64,000 nucleotides of DNA from Amphiduros pacificus (Eukaryota; Annelida; Polychaeta; Phyllodocida; Hesionidae). The stretch covers positions 1,183,001-1,247,000 of the forward strand of contig OX439010.1 in the NCBI GenBank assembly GCA_949316495.1. Direction: 5' to 3'. Below, piece after piece: positions 9,361 to 23,949 of this stretch (position 1 is the first letter of the stretch; each line of letters opens with the position of its first letter). Below the pieces are notes generated by a model, which worked only from the letters and a program-made list of their open reading frames with translations, was not told the origin of the DNA and did not search any database. The position numbers were made by a program, and so were the translations under genes.

Positions 9361-12300
9361 CTACAGCCTCCAAAAAAAATCAAAGATGTGCATTGGGGTG
9401 AGATACACCTTCAAACAATTTTTCAGAGCGAGCTGAGCGATTTCTGACGTGCCGGTGATCAACGGCAGCGTCAGAAAGGGGCCAAATATTGGTTTTGAAT
9501 TTTTCCAGAATACATGCTGATCACTACAGCCTCCAAAAAAATCAAAGATGTGCATTGGGGTGAGATACACCTTAAAATAAAATTTCATAGCCACCCAATC
9601 GATTTGTGACGTGCCGATGATCAACGGCAGCGTCACACCGGGGCCAAATATTAGTTTTGAATTTTTCAAGAATACATGCTGATCACTACAGCCTCCAAAA
9701 AAATCAAAGATGTGCATTGGGGTGAGATACACCTTCAAACGATTTTTCAGAGCGAGCTGAGCGATTTCTGACGGTGATAAACGGTTGCGTCAGAAAGGGG
9801 CCAAATTTTGGTTTTGAAATTTTTCAAGAATATGTGCTGATCACTACAGCCTCCAAAAAAATCAAAGATGTGCATTGGGGTGAGATACACTTTAAAATAA
9901 AATTTCAGAGCCACCCAATCGATTTGTGACGTGCCGATGATCAACGGCAGCGTCACACCGGGGCCAAATATTGGTTTTGAATTTTTCAAGAATACATGCT
10001 GATCACTACAGCCTCCAAAAAAATCAAAGATGTGCATTGGGGTGAGATACACCTTCACACAATTTTTCAGAGCGACCTGAGCGATTTCTGACGTGCCGTT
10101 GATCAACGGTAACGTCAGAAAGGGGCCAAATATTGGTTTTGAATTTTTCAAGAATACATGCTGATCACTACAGCCTCCAAAAAAAATCAAAGATGTGCAT
10201 TGGGGTGAGATACACCTTCAAACAATTTTTCAGAGCGAGCTGAGCGATTTCTGACGTGCCGGTGATCAACGGTTACGTCAGAAAGGGGCCAAATTTTGGT
10301 TTTGAAATTTTTCAAGAATACGTGCTGATCACTACAGCCTCCAAAAAAATCAAAGATGTGCATTGGGGTGAGATACACCTTAAAATAAAATTTCATAGCC
10401 ACCCAATCGATTTGTGACGTGCCGATGATCAACGGCAGCGTCACCCCGGGGCCAAATATTGGTTTTGAATTTTTCAAGAATACATGCTGATCACTACAGC
10501 CTCCAAAAAAATCAAAGATGTGCATTGGGGTGAGATACACCTTCAAACAATTTTTCAGAGCGAGCTGAGCGATTTCTGACGTGCCGGTGATCAACGGCAG
10601 CGTCAGAAAGGGGCCAAATATTGGTTTTGAATTTTTCCAGAATACATGCTGATCACTACAGCCTCCAAAAAAATCAAAGATGTGCATTGGGGTGAGATAC
10701 ACCTTCAAACAATTTTTCGGTGCGAGCTGAGCGATTTCTGACGTGCCGGTGATCAACGGTAACGTCAGAAAGGGGCCAAATATTGGTTTTGAATTTTTCA
10801 AGAATACATGCTGATCACTACAGCCTCCAAAAAAATCAAAGATGTGCATTGGGGTGAGATACACCTTCAAACAATTTTTCAGAGCGAGCTGAGCGATTTC
10901 TGACGTGCCGGTGATCAACGGTAACGTCAGAAAGGGGCCAAATATGGATTTGAATTTTTCAATGCTGATCACTACAGCCTCCAAAAAAATCAAAGATGTG
11001 CATTGGGGTGAGATACACCTTCAAAAAAAATTTCGGAGCGAGCTGAACGATTTCTGACGTGCCGATGATCAACGGTAACGTCAGAAAGGGGCCAAATATT
11101 GGTTTTGAATTTTTCTAGAATACATGCTGATCACTACAGCCTCCAAAAAAATCAAAGATGTGCATTGGGGTGAGATACACCTGAAAATAAAATTTCATAG
11201 CCACCCAATCGATTTCTGACGTGCCGTTGATCAATGGTTACGTCAGAAAGGGGCCAAATATTGGTTTTGAAATTTTTCAAGAATACATGCTGATCACTAC
11301 AGCCTCCAAAAAAATCAAAGATGTGCATTGGGGTGAGATACACCTTCAAACAATTTTTCAGAGCGAGCTGAGCGATTTCTGACGTGCCGGTGATCAACGG
11401 TAACGTCAGAAAGGGGCCAAATATTGGTTTTGAATTTTTCAAGAATACATGCTGATCACTACAGCCTCCAAAAAATTCAAAGATGTGCATTGGGGTGAGA
11501 TACACCTTAAAATAAAATTTCATAGCCACCCAATCGATTTGTGACGTGCCGATGATCAACGGCAGCGTCACACCGGGGCCAAATATTAGTTTTGAATTTT
11601 TCAAGAATACATGCTGATCACTACAGCCTCCAAAAAAATCAAAGATGTGCATTGGGGTGAGATACACCTTCAAACAATTTTTCAGAGCGAGCTGAGCGAT
11701 TTCTGACGTGCCGGTGATCAACGGTACCGTCAGAAAGGGGCCAAATTTTGGTTTTGAAATTTTCCAAGAATACGTGCTGATCACTACAGCCTCCAAAAAA
11801 ATCAAAGATGTGCATTGGGGTGAGATACACCTTAAAATAAAATTTCAGAGCCACCCAATCGATTTGTGACGTGCCGATGATCAACGGCAGCGTCACACCG
11901 GGGCCAAATATTAGTTTTGAATTTTTCAAGAATACATGCTGATCACTACAGCCTCCAAAAAAATCAAAGATGTGCATTGGGGTGAGATACACCTTCAAAC
12001 AATTTTTCAGAGCGAGCTGAGCGATTTCTGACGTGCCGGTGATCAACGGCAGCGTCAGAAAGGGGCCAAATATTGGTTTTGAATTTTTCCAGAATACATG
12101 CTGATCACTACAGCCTCCAAAAAAATCAAAGATGTGCATTGGGGTGAGATACACCTTCAAACAATTTTTCGGAGCGAGCTGAGCGATTTCTGACGTGCCG
12201 GTTATCAACGGTAACGTCAGAAAGGGGCCAAATATTGGTTTTGAATTTTTCAAGAATACATGCTGATCACTACAGCCTCCAAAAAAATCAAAGATGTGCA

Positions 12301-15300
12301 TTGGGGTGAGATACACCTTCACACAATTTTTCAGAGCGACCTGAGCGATTTCTGACGTGCCGTTGATCAACGGTAACGTCAGAAAGGGGCCAAATATTGG
12401 TTTTGAATTTTTCAAGAATACATGCTGATCACTACAGCCTCCAAAAAAATCAAAGATGTGCATTGGGGTGAGATACACCTTCAAACAATTTTTCAGAGCG
12501 AGCTGAGCGATTTCCGACGTGCCGGTGATCAACGGTTACGTCAGAAAGGGGCCAAATATTGGTTTTGAAATTTTTCAAGAATACATGCTGATCACTACAG
12601 CCTCCAAAAAAAATCAAAGATGTGCATTGGGGTGAGATACACCTTCAAACAATTTTTCAGAGCGAGCTGAGCGATTTCTGACGTGCCGGTGATCAACGGC
12701 AGCGTCAGAAAGGGGCCAAATATTGGTTTTGAATTTTTCCAGAATACATGCTGATCACTACAGCCTCCAAAAAAATCAAAGATGTGCATTGGGGTGAGAT
12801 ACACCTTAAAATAAAATTTCATAGCCACCCAATCGATTTGTGACGTGCCGATGATCAACGGCAGCGTCACACCGGGGCCAAATATTAGTTTTGAATTTTT
12901 CAAGAATACATGCTGATCACTACAGCCTCCAAAAAAATCAAAGATGTGCATTGGGGTGAGATACACCTTCAAACAATTTTTCAGAGCGAGCTGAGCGATT
13001 TCTGACGTGCCGGTGATCAACGGCAGCGTCAGAAAGGGGCCAAATATTGGTTTTGATTTTTTCCAGAATACATGCTGATCACTACAGCCTCCAAAAAAAT
13101 CAAAGATGTGCATTGGGGTGAGATACACCTTCACACAATTTTTCAGAGCGACCTGAGCGATTTCTGACGTGCCGTTGATCAACGGTAACGTCAGAAAGGG
13201 GCCAAATATTGGTTTTGAATTTTTCAAGAATACATGCTGATCACTACAGCCTCCAAAAAAATCAAAGATGTGCATTGGGGTGAGATACACCTTCAAACAA
13301 TTTTTCAGAGCGAGCTGAGCGATTTCCGACGTGCCGGTGATCAACGGTTACGTCAGAAAGGGGCCAAATATTGGTTTTGAAATTTTTCAAGAATACATGC
13401 TGATCACTACAGCCTCCAAAAAAAATCAAAGATGTGCATTGGGGTGAGATACACCTTCAAACAATTTTTCAGAGCGAGCTGAGCGATTTCTGACGTGCCG
13501 GTGATCAACGGCAGCGTCAGAAAGGGGCCAAATATTGGTTTTGAATTTTTCCAGAATACATGCTGATCACTACAGCCTCCAAAAAAATCAAAGATGTGCA
13601 TTGGGGTGAGATACACCTTAAAATAAAATTTCATAGCCACCCAATCGATTTGTGACGTGCCGATGATCAACGGCAGCGTCACACCGGGGCCAAATATTAG
13701 TTTTGAATTTTTCAAGAATACATGCTGATCACTACAGCCTCCAAAAAAATCAAAGATCTGCATTGGGGTGAGATACACCTTCAAACGATTTTTCAGAGCG
13801 AGCTGAGCGATTTCTGACGTGCCGGTGATCAACGGTTGCGTCAGAAAGGGGCCAAATTTTGGTTTTGAAATTTTTCAAGAATATGTGCTGATCACTACAG
13901 CCTCCAAAAAAATCAAAGATGTGCATTGGGGTGAGATACACTTTAAAATAAAATTTCAGAGCCACCCAATCGATTTGTGACGTGCCGATGATCAACGGCA
14001 GCGTCACACCGGGGCCAAATATTGGTTTTGAATTTTTCAAGAATACATGCTGATCACTACAGCCTCCAAAAAAAATCAAAGATGTGCATTGGGGTGAGAT
14101 TCACCTTCAAACAATTTTTCAGAGCGAGCTGAGCGATTTCTGACGTGCCGGTGATCAACGGTTACGTCAGAAAGGGGCCAAATTTTGGTTTTGAAATTTT
14201 TCAAGAATACGTGCTGATCACTACAGCCTCCAAAAAAATCAAAGATGTGCATTGGGGTGAGATACACCTTAAAATAAAATTTCAGAGCCACCCAATCGAT
14301 TTGTGACGTGCCGATGATCAACGGCAGCGTCACACCGGGGCCAAATATTAGTTTTGAATTTTTCAAGAATACATGCTGATCACTACAGCCTCCAAAAAAA
14401 TCAAAGATGTGCATTGGGGTGAGATACACCTTAAAATAAAATTTCATAGCCACCCAATCGATTTGTGACGTGCCGATGATCAACGGCAGCGTCACACCGG
14501 GGCCAAATATTAGTTTTGAATTTTTCAAGAATACATGCTGATCACTACAGCCTCCAAAAAAATCAAAGATGTGCATTGGGGTGAGATACACCTTCAAACA
14601 ATTTTTCAGAGCGAGCTGAGCGATTTCTGACGTGCCGGTGATCAACGGCAGCGTCAGAAAGGGGCCAAATATTGGTTTTGAATTTTTCCAGAATACATGC
14701 TGATCACTACAGCCTCCAAAAAAATCAAAGATGTGCATTGGGGTGAGATACACCTGAAAATAAAATTTCATAGCCACCCAATCGATTTCTGACGTGCCGT
14801 TGATCAATGGTTACGTCAGAAAGGGGCCAAATATTGGTTTTGAAATTTTTCAAAAATACATGCTGATCACTACAGCCTCCAAAAAAATCAAAGATGTGCA
14901 TTGGGGTGAGATACACCTTCAAACAATTTTTCAGAGCGAGCTGAGCGATTTCTGACGTGCCGGTGATCAACGGTAACGTCAGAAAGGGGCCAAATATTGG
15001 TTTTGAATTTTTCAAGAATACATGCTGATCACTACAGCCTCCAAAAAAATCAAAGATGTGCATTGGGGTGAGATACACCTTCAAACAATTTTTCAGAGCG
15101 AGCTAAGCGATTTGTGACGTGCCGGTGATCAACGGCAGCGTCAGAAAGGGGCCAAATATTGGTTTTGAATTTTTCAAGAATACATGCTGATCACTACAGC
15201 CTCCAAAAAAATCAAAGATGTGCATTGGGGTGAGATACACCTTCAAACAATTTTTCAGAGCGAGCTGAGCGATTTCTGACGTGCCGGTGATCAACGGCAG

Positions 15301-18300
15301 CGTCAGAAAGGGGCCAAATATTGGTTTTGAATTTTTCAAGAATACATGCTGATCACTACAGCCTCCAAAAAATTCAAAGATGTGCATTGGGGTGAGATAC
15401 ACCTTAAAATAAAATTTCAGAGCCACCCAATCGATTTGTGACGTGCCGATGATCAACGGCAGCGTCACACCGGGGCCAAATATTGGTTTTGAATTTTTCA
15501 AGAATACATGCTGTTCACTACAGCCTCCAAAAAAATTAAAGATGTGCATTGGGGTGAGATACACCTTCAAACAATTTTTCAGAGCGAGCTGAGCGATTTG
15601 TGACGTGCCGGTGATCAACGGTTACGTCAGAAAGGGGCCAAATTTTGGTTTTGAAATTTTTCAAGAATATGTGCTGATCACTACAGCCTCCAAAAAAATC
15701 AAAGATGTGCATTGGGGTGAGATACACCTTAAAATAAAATTTCAGAGCCACCCAATCGATTTGTGACGTGCCGATGATCAACGGCAGCGTCACCCCGGGG
15801 CCAAATATTGGTTTTGAATTTTTCAAGAATACATGCTGATCACTACAGCCTCCAAAAAAATCAAAGATGTGCATTGGGGTGAGATACACCTTCAAACAAT
15901 TTTTCAGAGCGAGCTGAGCGATTTGTGACGTGCCGGTGATCAACGGTAACGTCAGAAAGGGGCCAAATATTGGTTTTGAATTTTTCCAGAATACATGCTG
16001 ATCACTACAGCCTCCAAAAAAATCAAAGATGTGCATTGGGGTGAGATACACCTTAAAATAAAATTTCATAGCCACCCAATCGATTTGTGACGTGCCGATG
16101 ATCAACGGCAGCGTCACACCGGGGCCAAATATTAGTTTTGAATTTTTCAAGAATACATGCTGATCACTACAGCCTCCAAAAAAATCAAAGATCTGCATTG
16201 GGGTGAGATACACCTTCAAACGATTTTTCAGAGCGAGCTGAGCGATTTCTGACGTGCCGGTGATCAACGGTTGCGTCAGAAAGGGGCCAAATTTTGGTTT
16301 TGAAATTTTTCAAGAATATGTGCTGATCACTACAGCCTCCAAAAAAATCAAAGATGTGCATTGGGGTGAGATACACTTTAAAATAAAATTTCAGAGCCAC
16401 CCAATCGATTTGTGACGTGCCGATGATCAACGGCAGCGTCACACCGGGGCCAAATATTGGTTTTGAATTTTTCAAGAATACATGCTGATCACTACAGCCT
16501 CCAAAAAAAATCAAAGATGTGCATTGGGGTGAGATTCACCTTCAAACAATTTTTCAGAGCGAGCTGAGCGATTTCTGACGTGCCGGTGATCAACGGTTAC
16601 GTCAGAAAGGGGCCAAATTTTGGTTTTGAAATTTTTCAAGAATACGTGCTGATCACTACAGCCTCCAAAAAAATCAAAGATGTGCATTGGGGTGAGATAC
16701 ACCTTAAAATAAAATTTCAGAGCCACCCAATCGATTTGTGACGTGCCGATGATCAACGGCAGCGTCACACCGGGGCCAAATATTAGTTTTGAATTTTTCA
16801 AGAATACATGCTGATCACTACAGCCTCCAAAAAAATCAAAGATGTGCATTGGGGTGAGATACACCTTAAAATAGAATTTCATAGCCACCCAATCGATTTG
16901 TGACGTGCCGATGATCAACGGCAGCGTCACCCCGGGGCCAAATATTGGTTTTGAATTTTTCAAGAATACATGCTGATCACTACAGCCTCCAAAAAAATCA
17001 AAGATGTGCATTGGGGTGAGATACACCTTCAAACAATTTTTCAGAGCGAGCTGAGCGATTTCTGACGTGCCGGTGATCAACGGTAACGTCAGAAAGGGGC
17101 CAAATATTGGTTTTGAATTTTTCAAGAATACATGCTGATCACTACAGCCTCCAAAAAAATCAAAGATGTGCATTGGGGTGAGATACACCTTCAAACAATT
17201 TTTCAGAGCGAGCTGAGCGATTTCTGACGTGCCGGTGATCAACGGTTACTTCAGAAAGGGGCCAAATATTGGTTTTGAAATTTTTCAAGAATACATGCTG
17301 ATCACTACAGCCTCCAAAAAAATCAAAGATGTGCATTGGGGTGAGATACACCTTCAAACAATTTTTCAGAGCGAGCTGAGCGATTTCTGACGTGCCGGTG
17401 ATCAACGGTAACGTCAGAAAGGGGCCAAATATTGGTTTTGAATTTTTCAAGAATACATGCTGATCACTACAGCCTCCAAAAAATTCAAAGATGTGCATTG
17501 GGGTGAGATACACCTTAAAATAAAATTTCATAGCCACCCAATCGATTTGTGACGTGCCGATGATCAACGGCAGCGTCACACCGGGGCCAAATATTAGTTT
17601 TGAATTTTTCAAGAATACATGCTGATCACTACAGCCTCCAAAAAAATCAAAGATGTGCATTGGGGTGAGATACACCTTCAAACAATTTTTCAGAGCGAGC
17701 TGAGCGATTTCTGACGTGCCGGTGATCAACGGCAGCGTCAGAAAGGGGCCAAATATTGGTTTTGAATTTTTCCAGAATACATGCTGATCACTACAGCCTC
17801 CAAAAAAATCAAAGATGTGCATTGGGGTGAGATACACCTGAAAATAAAATTTCATAGCCACCCAATCGATTTCTGACGTGCCGTTGATCAATGGTTACGT
17901 CAGAAAGGGGCCAAATATTGGTTTTGAAATTTTTCAAAAATACATGCTGATCACTACAGCCTCCAAAAAAATCAAAGATGTGCATTGGGGTGAGATACAC
18001 CTTCAAACAATTTTTCAGAGCGAGCTGAGCGATTTCTGACGTGCCGGTGATCAACGGTAACGTCAGAAAGGGGCCAAATATTGGTTTTGAATTTTTCCAG
18101 AATACATGCTGATCACTACAGCCTCCAAAAAAATCAAAGATGTGCATTGGGGTGAGATACACCTTCAAACAATTTTTCAGAGCGAGCTAAGCGATTTGTG
18201 ACGTGCCGGTGATCAACGGCAGCGTCAGAAAGGGGCCAAATATTGGTTTTGAATTTTTCAAGAATACATGCTGATCACTACAGCCTCCAAAAAAATCAAA

Positions 18301-20385
18301 GATGTGCATTGGGGTGAGATACACCTTCAAACAATTTTTCAGAGCGAGCTGAGCGATTTCTGACGTGCCGGTGATCAACGGCAGCGTCAGAAAGGGGCCA
18401 AATATTGGTTTTGAATTTTTCAAGAATACATGCTGATCACTACAGCCTCCAAAAAATTCAAAGATGTGCATTGGGGTGAGATACACCTTAAAATAAAATT
18501 TCAGAGCCACCCAATCGATTTGTGACGTGCCGATGATCAACGGCAGCGTCACACCGGGGCCAAATATTGGTTTTGAATTTTTCAAGAATACATGCTGTTC
18601 ACTACAGCCTCCAAAAAAATTAAAGATGTGCATTGGGGTGAGATACACCTTCACACAATTTTTCAGAGCGATCTGATCGATTTCTGACGTGCCGTTGATC
18701 AACGGTAACGTCAGAAAGGGGCCAAATATTGGTTTTGAATTTTTCAAGAATACATGCTGATCACTACAGCCTCCAAAAAAATCAAAGATGTGCATTGGGG
18801 TGAGATACACCTTAAAATAAAATTTCAGAGCCACCCAATCGATTTGTGACGTGCCGATGATCAACGGCAGCGTCACCCCGGGGCCAAATATTGGTTTTGA
18901 ATTTTTCAAGAATACATGCTGATCACTACAGCCTCCAAAAAAATCAAAGATGTGCATTGGGGTGAGATACACCTTCAAACAATTTTTCAGAGCGAGCTGA
19001 GCGATTTGTGACGTGCCGGTGATCAACGGTAACGTCAGAAAGGGGCCAAATATTGGTTTTGAATTTTTCAAGAATACATGCTGATCACTACAGCCTCCAA
19101 AAAAATCAAAGATGTGCATTGGGGTGAGATACACCTTCAAACAATTTTTCAGAGCGAGCTGAGCGATTTCTGACGTGCCGGTGATCAACGGCAGCGTCAG
19201 AAAGGGGCCAAATATTGGTTTTGAATTTTTCCAGAATACATGCTGATCACTACAGCCTCCAAAAAAATCAAAGATGTGCATTGGGGTGAGATACACCTTA
19301 AAAGAAAATTTCATAGCCACCCAATCGATTTGTGACGTGCCGATGATCAACGGCAGCGTCACACCGGGGCCAAATATTAGTTTTGAATTTTTCCAGAATA
19401 CATGCTGATCACTACAGCCTCCAAAAAAATCAAAGATGTGCATTGGGGTGAGATACACCTTCAAACGATTTTTCAGAGCGAGCTGAGCGATTTCTGACGT
19501 GCCGGTGATCAACGGTTACGTCAGAAAGGGGCCAAATTTTGGTTTTGAAATTTTTCAAGAATATGTGCTGATCACTACAGCCTCCAAAAAAATCAAAGAT
19601 GTGCATTGGGGTGAGATACACCTTAAAATAAAATTTCAGAGCCACCCAATCGATTTGTGACGTGCCGATGATCAACGGCAGCGTCACCCCGGGGCCAAAT
19701 ATTGGTTTTGAATTTTTCAAGAATACATGCTGATCACTACAGCCTCCAAAAAAATCAAAGATGTGCATTGGGGTGAGATACACCTTCAAACAATTTTTCA
19801 GAGCGAGCTGAGCGATTTGTGACGTGCCGGTGATCAACGGTAACGTCAGAAAGGGGCCAAATATTGGTTTTGAATTTTTCAAGAATACATGCTGATCACT
19901 ACAGCCTCCAAAAAAATCAAAGATGTGCATTGGGGTGAGATACACCTTCAAACAATTTTTCAGAGCGAGCTAAGCGATTTGTGACGTGCCGGTGATCAAC
20001 GGCAGCGTCAGAAAGGGGCCAAATATTGGTTTTGAATTTTTCAAGAATACATGCTGATCACTACAGCCTCCAAAAAAATCAAAGATGTGCATTGGGGTGA
20101 GATACACCTTCAAACAATTTTTCAGAGCGAGCTGAGCGATTTCTGACGTGCCGGTGATCAACGGTAACGTCAGAAAGGGGCCAAATATTGGTTTTGAATT
20201 TTTCAAGAATACATGCTGATCACTACAGCCTCCAAAAAAATCAAAGATGTGCATTGGGGTGAGATACACCTTCAAACAATTTTTCAGAGCGAGCTAAGCG
20301 ATTTGTGACGTGCCGGTGATCAACGGTTACGTCATAAAGGGGCCAAATATTGGTTTTGAAATTTTTCAAGAATACATGCTGATCA
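9361..20385 (-). repeat. Superunit S0 (about 11.0 kb) of array 2
   Basis: This is the first stretch whose unit order is recognisable in later superunits. Segment 9.75-11.0 kb parallels 20.7-22.5 kb. Segment 11.15-12.5 kb matches 22.6-23.9 kb at offset 11354, sharing a KpnI site. Segment 13.41-14.08 kb matches 29.46-30.13 kb at offset 16055. Segment 16.8-20.4 kb matches 33.2-36.8 kb at offset 16379. It is shorter than S1 because one 3564-bp copy and other groups of units are absent or only partly present. It contains local defects: a 5-bp deletion near 9771 (TGACGGTGATAAACGG) and an irregular unit near 10940-10970. The left boundary is my choice, taken from the A8-tract unit equivalent to 20386 and 36765; similar units also occur at 12595 and 13407, so it is approximate. 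Confidence 0.6.
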
Positions 20386-23300
20386 CTACAGCCTCCAAAA
20401 AAAATCAAAGATGTGCATTGGGGTGAGATACACCTTCAAACAATTTTTCAGAGCGAGCTGAGCGATTTCTGACGTGCCGGTGATCAACGGCAGCGTCAGA
20501 AAGGGGCCAAATATTGGTTTTGAATTTTTCCAGAATACATGCTGATCACTACAGCCTCCAAAAAAATCAAAGATGTGCATTGGGGTGAGATACACCTTAA
20601 AAGAAAATTTCATAGCCACCCAATCGATTTGTGACGTGCCGATGATCAACGGCAGCGTCACACCGGGGCCAAATATTAGTTTTGAATTTTTCAAGAATAC
20701 ATGCTGATCACTACAGCCTCCAAAAAAATCAAAGATGTGCATTGGGGTGAGATACACCTTCAAACGATTTTTCAGAGCGAGCTGAGCGATTTCTGACGTG
20801 CCGGTGATCAACGGTTACGTCAGAAAGGGGCCAAATTTTGGTTTTGAAATTTTTCAAGAATATGTGCTGATCACTACAGCCTCCAAAAAAATCAAAGATG
20901 TGCATTGGGGTGAGATACACTTTAAAATAAAATTTCAGAGCCACCCAATCGATTTGTGACGTGCCGATGATCAACGGCAGCGTCACACCGGGGCCAAATA
21001 TTGGTTTTGAATTTTTCAAGAATACATGCTGATCACTACAGCCTCCAAAAAAATCAAAGATGTGCATTGGGGTGAGATACACCTTCACACAATTTTTCAG
21101 AGCGACCTGAGCGATTTCTGACGTGCCGTTGATCAACGGTAACGTCAGAAAGGGGCCAAATATTGGTTTTGAATTTTTCAAGAATACATGCTGATCACTA
21201 CAGCCTCCAAAAAAAATCAAAGATGTGCATTGGGGTGAGATACACCTTCAAACAATTTTTCAGAGCGAGCTGAGCGATTTCTGACGTGCCGGTGATCAAC
21301 GGTTACGTCAGAAAGGGGCCAAATTTTGGTTTTGAAATTTTTCAAGAATACGTGCTGATCACTACAGCCTCCAAAAAAATCAAAGATGTGCATTGGGGTG
21401 AGATACACCTTAAAATAAAATTTCAGAGCCACCCAATCGATTTGTGACGTGCCGATGATCAACGGCAGCGTCACACCGGGGCCAAATATTAGTTTTGAAT
21501 TTTTCAAGAATACATGCTGATCACTACAGCCTCCAAAAAAATCAAAGATGTGCATTGGGGTGAGATACACCTTAAAATAAAATTTCAGAGCCACCCAATC
21601 GATTTGTGACGTGCCGATGATCAACGGCAGCGTCACACCGGGGCCAAATATTAGTTTTGAATTTTTCAAGAATACATGCTGATCACTACAGCCTCCAAAA
21701 AAATCAAAGATGTGCATTGGGGTGAGATACACCTTCACACAATTTTTCAGAGCGACCTGAGCGATTTCTGACGTGCCGTTGATCAACGGTAACGTCAGAA
21801 AGGGGCCAAATATTGGTTTTGAATTTTTCAAGAATACATGCTGATCACTACAGCCTCCAAAAAAATCAAAGATGTGCATTGGGGTGAGATACACCTTCAA
21901 ACAATTTTTCAGAGCGAGCTGAGCGATTTCTGACGTGCCGGTGATCAACGGCAGCGTCAGAAAGGGGCCAAATATTGGTTTTGAATTTTTCCAGAATACA
22001 TGCTGATCACTACAGCCTCCAAAAAAATCAAAGATGTGCATTGGGGTGAGATACACCTTCAAACAATTTTTCAGAGCGAGCTGAGCGATTTCTGACGTGC
22101 CGGTGATCAACGGCAGCGTCAGAAAGGGGCCAAATATTGGTTTTGAATTTTTCCAGAATACATGCTGATCACTACAGCCTCCAAAAAAATCAAAGATGTG
22201 CATTGGGGTGAGATACACCTTCAAACAATTTTTCGGTGCGAGCTGAGCGATTTCTGACGTGCCGGTGATCAACGGTAACGTCAGAAAGGGGCCAAATATT
22301 GGTTTTGAATTTTTCAAGAATACATGCTGATCACTACAGCCTCCAAAAAAATCAAAGATGTGCATTGGGGTGAGATACACCTTCAAACAATTTTTCAGAG
22401 CGAGCTGAGCGATTTCTGACGTGCCGGTGATCAACGGTAACGTCAGAAAGGGGCCAAATATTGGTTTTGAATTTTTCAATGCTGATCACTACAGCCTCCA
22501 AAAAAATCAAAGATGTGCATTGGGGTGAGATACACCTTCAAACAATTTTTCAGAGCGAGCTGAGCGATTTCTGACGTGCCGGTGATCAACGGTTACGTCA
22601 GAAAGGGGCCAAATATTGGTTTTGAATTTTTCAAGAATACATGCTGATCACTACAGCCTCCAAAAAATTCAAAGATGTGCATTGGGGTGAGATACACCTT
22701 CAAACAATTTTTCAGAGCGAGCTGAGCGATTTCTGACGTGCCGGTGATCAACGGTAACGTCAGAAAGGGGCCAAATATTGGTTTTGAATTTTTCAAGAAT
22801 ACATGCTGATCACTACAGCCTCCAAAAAATTCAAAGATGTGCATTGGGGTGAGATACACCTTAAAATAAAATTTCATAGCCACCCAATCGATTTGTGACG
22901 TGCCGATGATCAACGGCAGCGTCACACCGGGGCCAAATATTAGTTTTGAATTTTTCAAGAATACATGCTGATCACTACAGCCTCCAAAAAAATCAAAGAT
23001 GTGCATTGGGGTGAGATACACCTTCAAACAATTTTTCAGAGCGAGCTGAGCGATTTCTGACGTGCCGGTGATCAACGGTACCGTCAGAAAGGGGCCAAAT
23101 TTTGGTTTTGAAATTTTCCAAGAATACGTGCTGATCACTACAGCCTCCAAAAAAATCAAAGATGTGCATTGGGGTGAGATACACCTTAAAATAAAATTTC
23201 AGAGCCACCCAATCGATTTGTGACGTGCCGATGATCAACGGCAGCGTCACACCGGGGCCAAATATTAGTTTTGAATTTTTCAAGAATACATGCTGATCAC

Positions 23301-23949
23301 TACAGCCTCCAAAAAAATCAAAGATGTGCATTGGGGTGAGATACACCTTCAAACAATTTTTCAGAGCGAGCTGAGCGATTTCTGACGTGCCGGTGATCAA
23401 CGGCAGCGTCAGAAAGGGGCCAAATATTGGTTTTGAATTTTTCCAGAATACATGCTGATCACTACAGCCTCCAAAAAAATCAAAGATGTGCATTGGGGTG
23501 AGATACACCTTCAAACAATTTTTCGGAGCGAGCTGAGCGATTTCTGACGTGCCGGTTATCAACGGTAACGTCAGAAAGGGGCCAAATATTGGTTTTGAAT
23601 TTTTCAAGAATACATGCTGATCACTACAGCCTCCAAAAAAATCAAAGATGTGCATTGGGGTGAGATACACCTTCACACAATTTTTCAGAGCGACCTGAGC
23701 GATTTCTGACGTGCCGTTGATCAACGGTAACGTCAGAAAGGGGCCAAATATTGGTTTTGAATTTTTCAAGAATACATGCTGATCACTACAGCCTCCAAGA
23801 AAATCAAAGATGTGCATTGGGGTGAGATACACCTTCAAACAATTTTTCAGAGCGAGCTGAGCGATTTCCGACGTGCCGGTGATCAACGGTTACGTCAGAA
23901 AGGGGCCAAATATTGGTTTTGAAATTTTTCAAGAATACATGCTGATCAC
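20386..23949 (-). repeat. 3564-bp block (22 units), copy 1 in S1
   Basis: The tandem partner is 23950-27513 at an offset of exactly 3564 bp. Linked private variants repeat at this spacing: the 7-bp deletion TTTTTCAATGCTGATC (22473/26037), GGTACC (23077/26641) and CCAAGAAAATC (23797/27361). The copy differs from its partner in A-tract length at a few units and in the last units before 23949. An exact multiple of 162 with conserved private variants points to a recent duplication in register. Confidence 0.88.
22077..22118. other. Example of the CpG cluster within a unit
   Basis: In this type A unit all six CpG dinucleotides (22077, 22086, 22096, 22101, 22111, 22117) lie in 42 bp, which is the segment that includes the dyad. 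The remaining 120 bp of the unit have none. Type B units show the same clustering with six CpGs from ATCGAT to ACACCGGGG. This is representative, not unique to this position. Confidence 0.85.
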
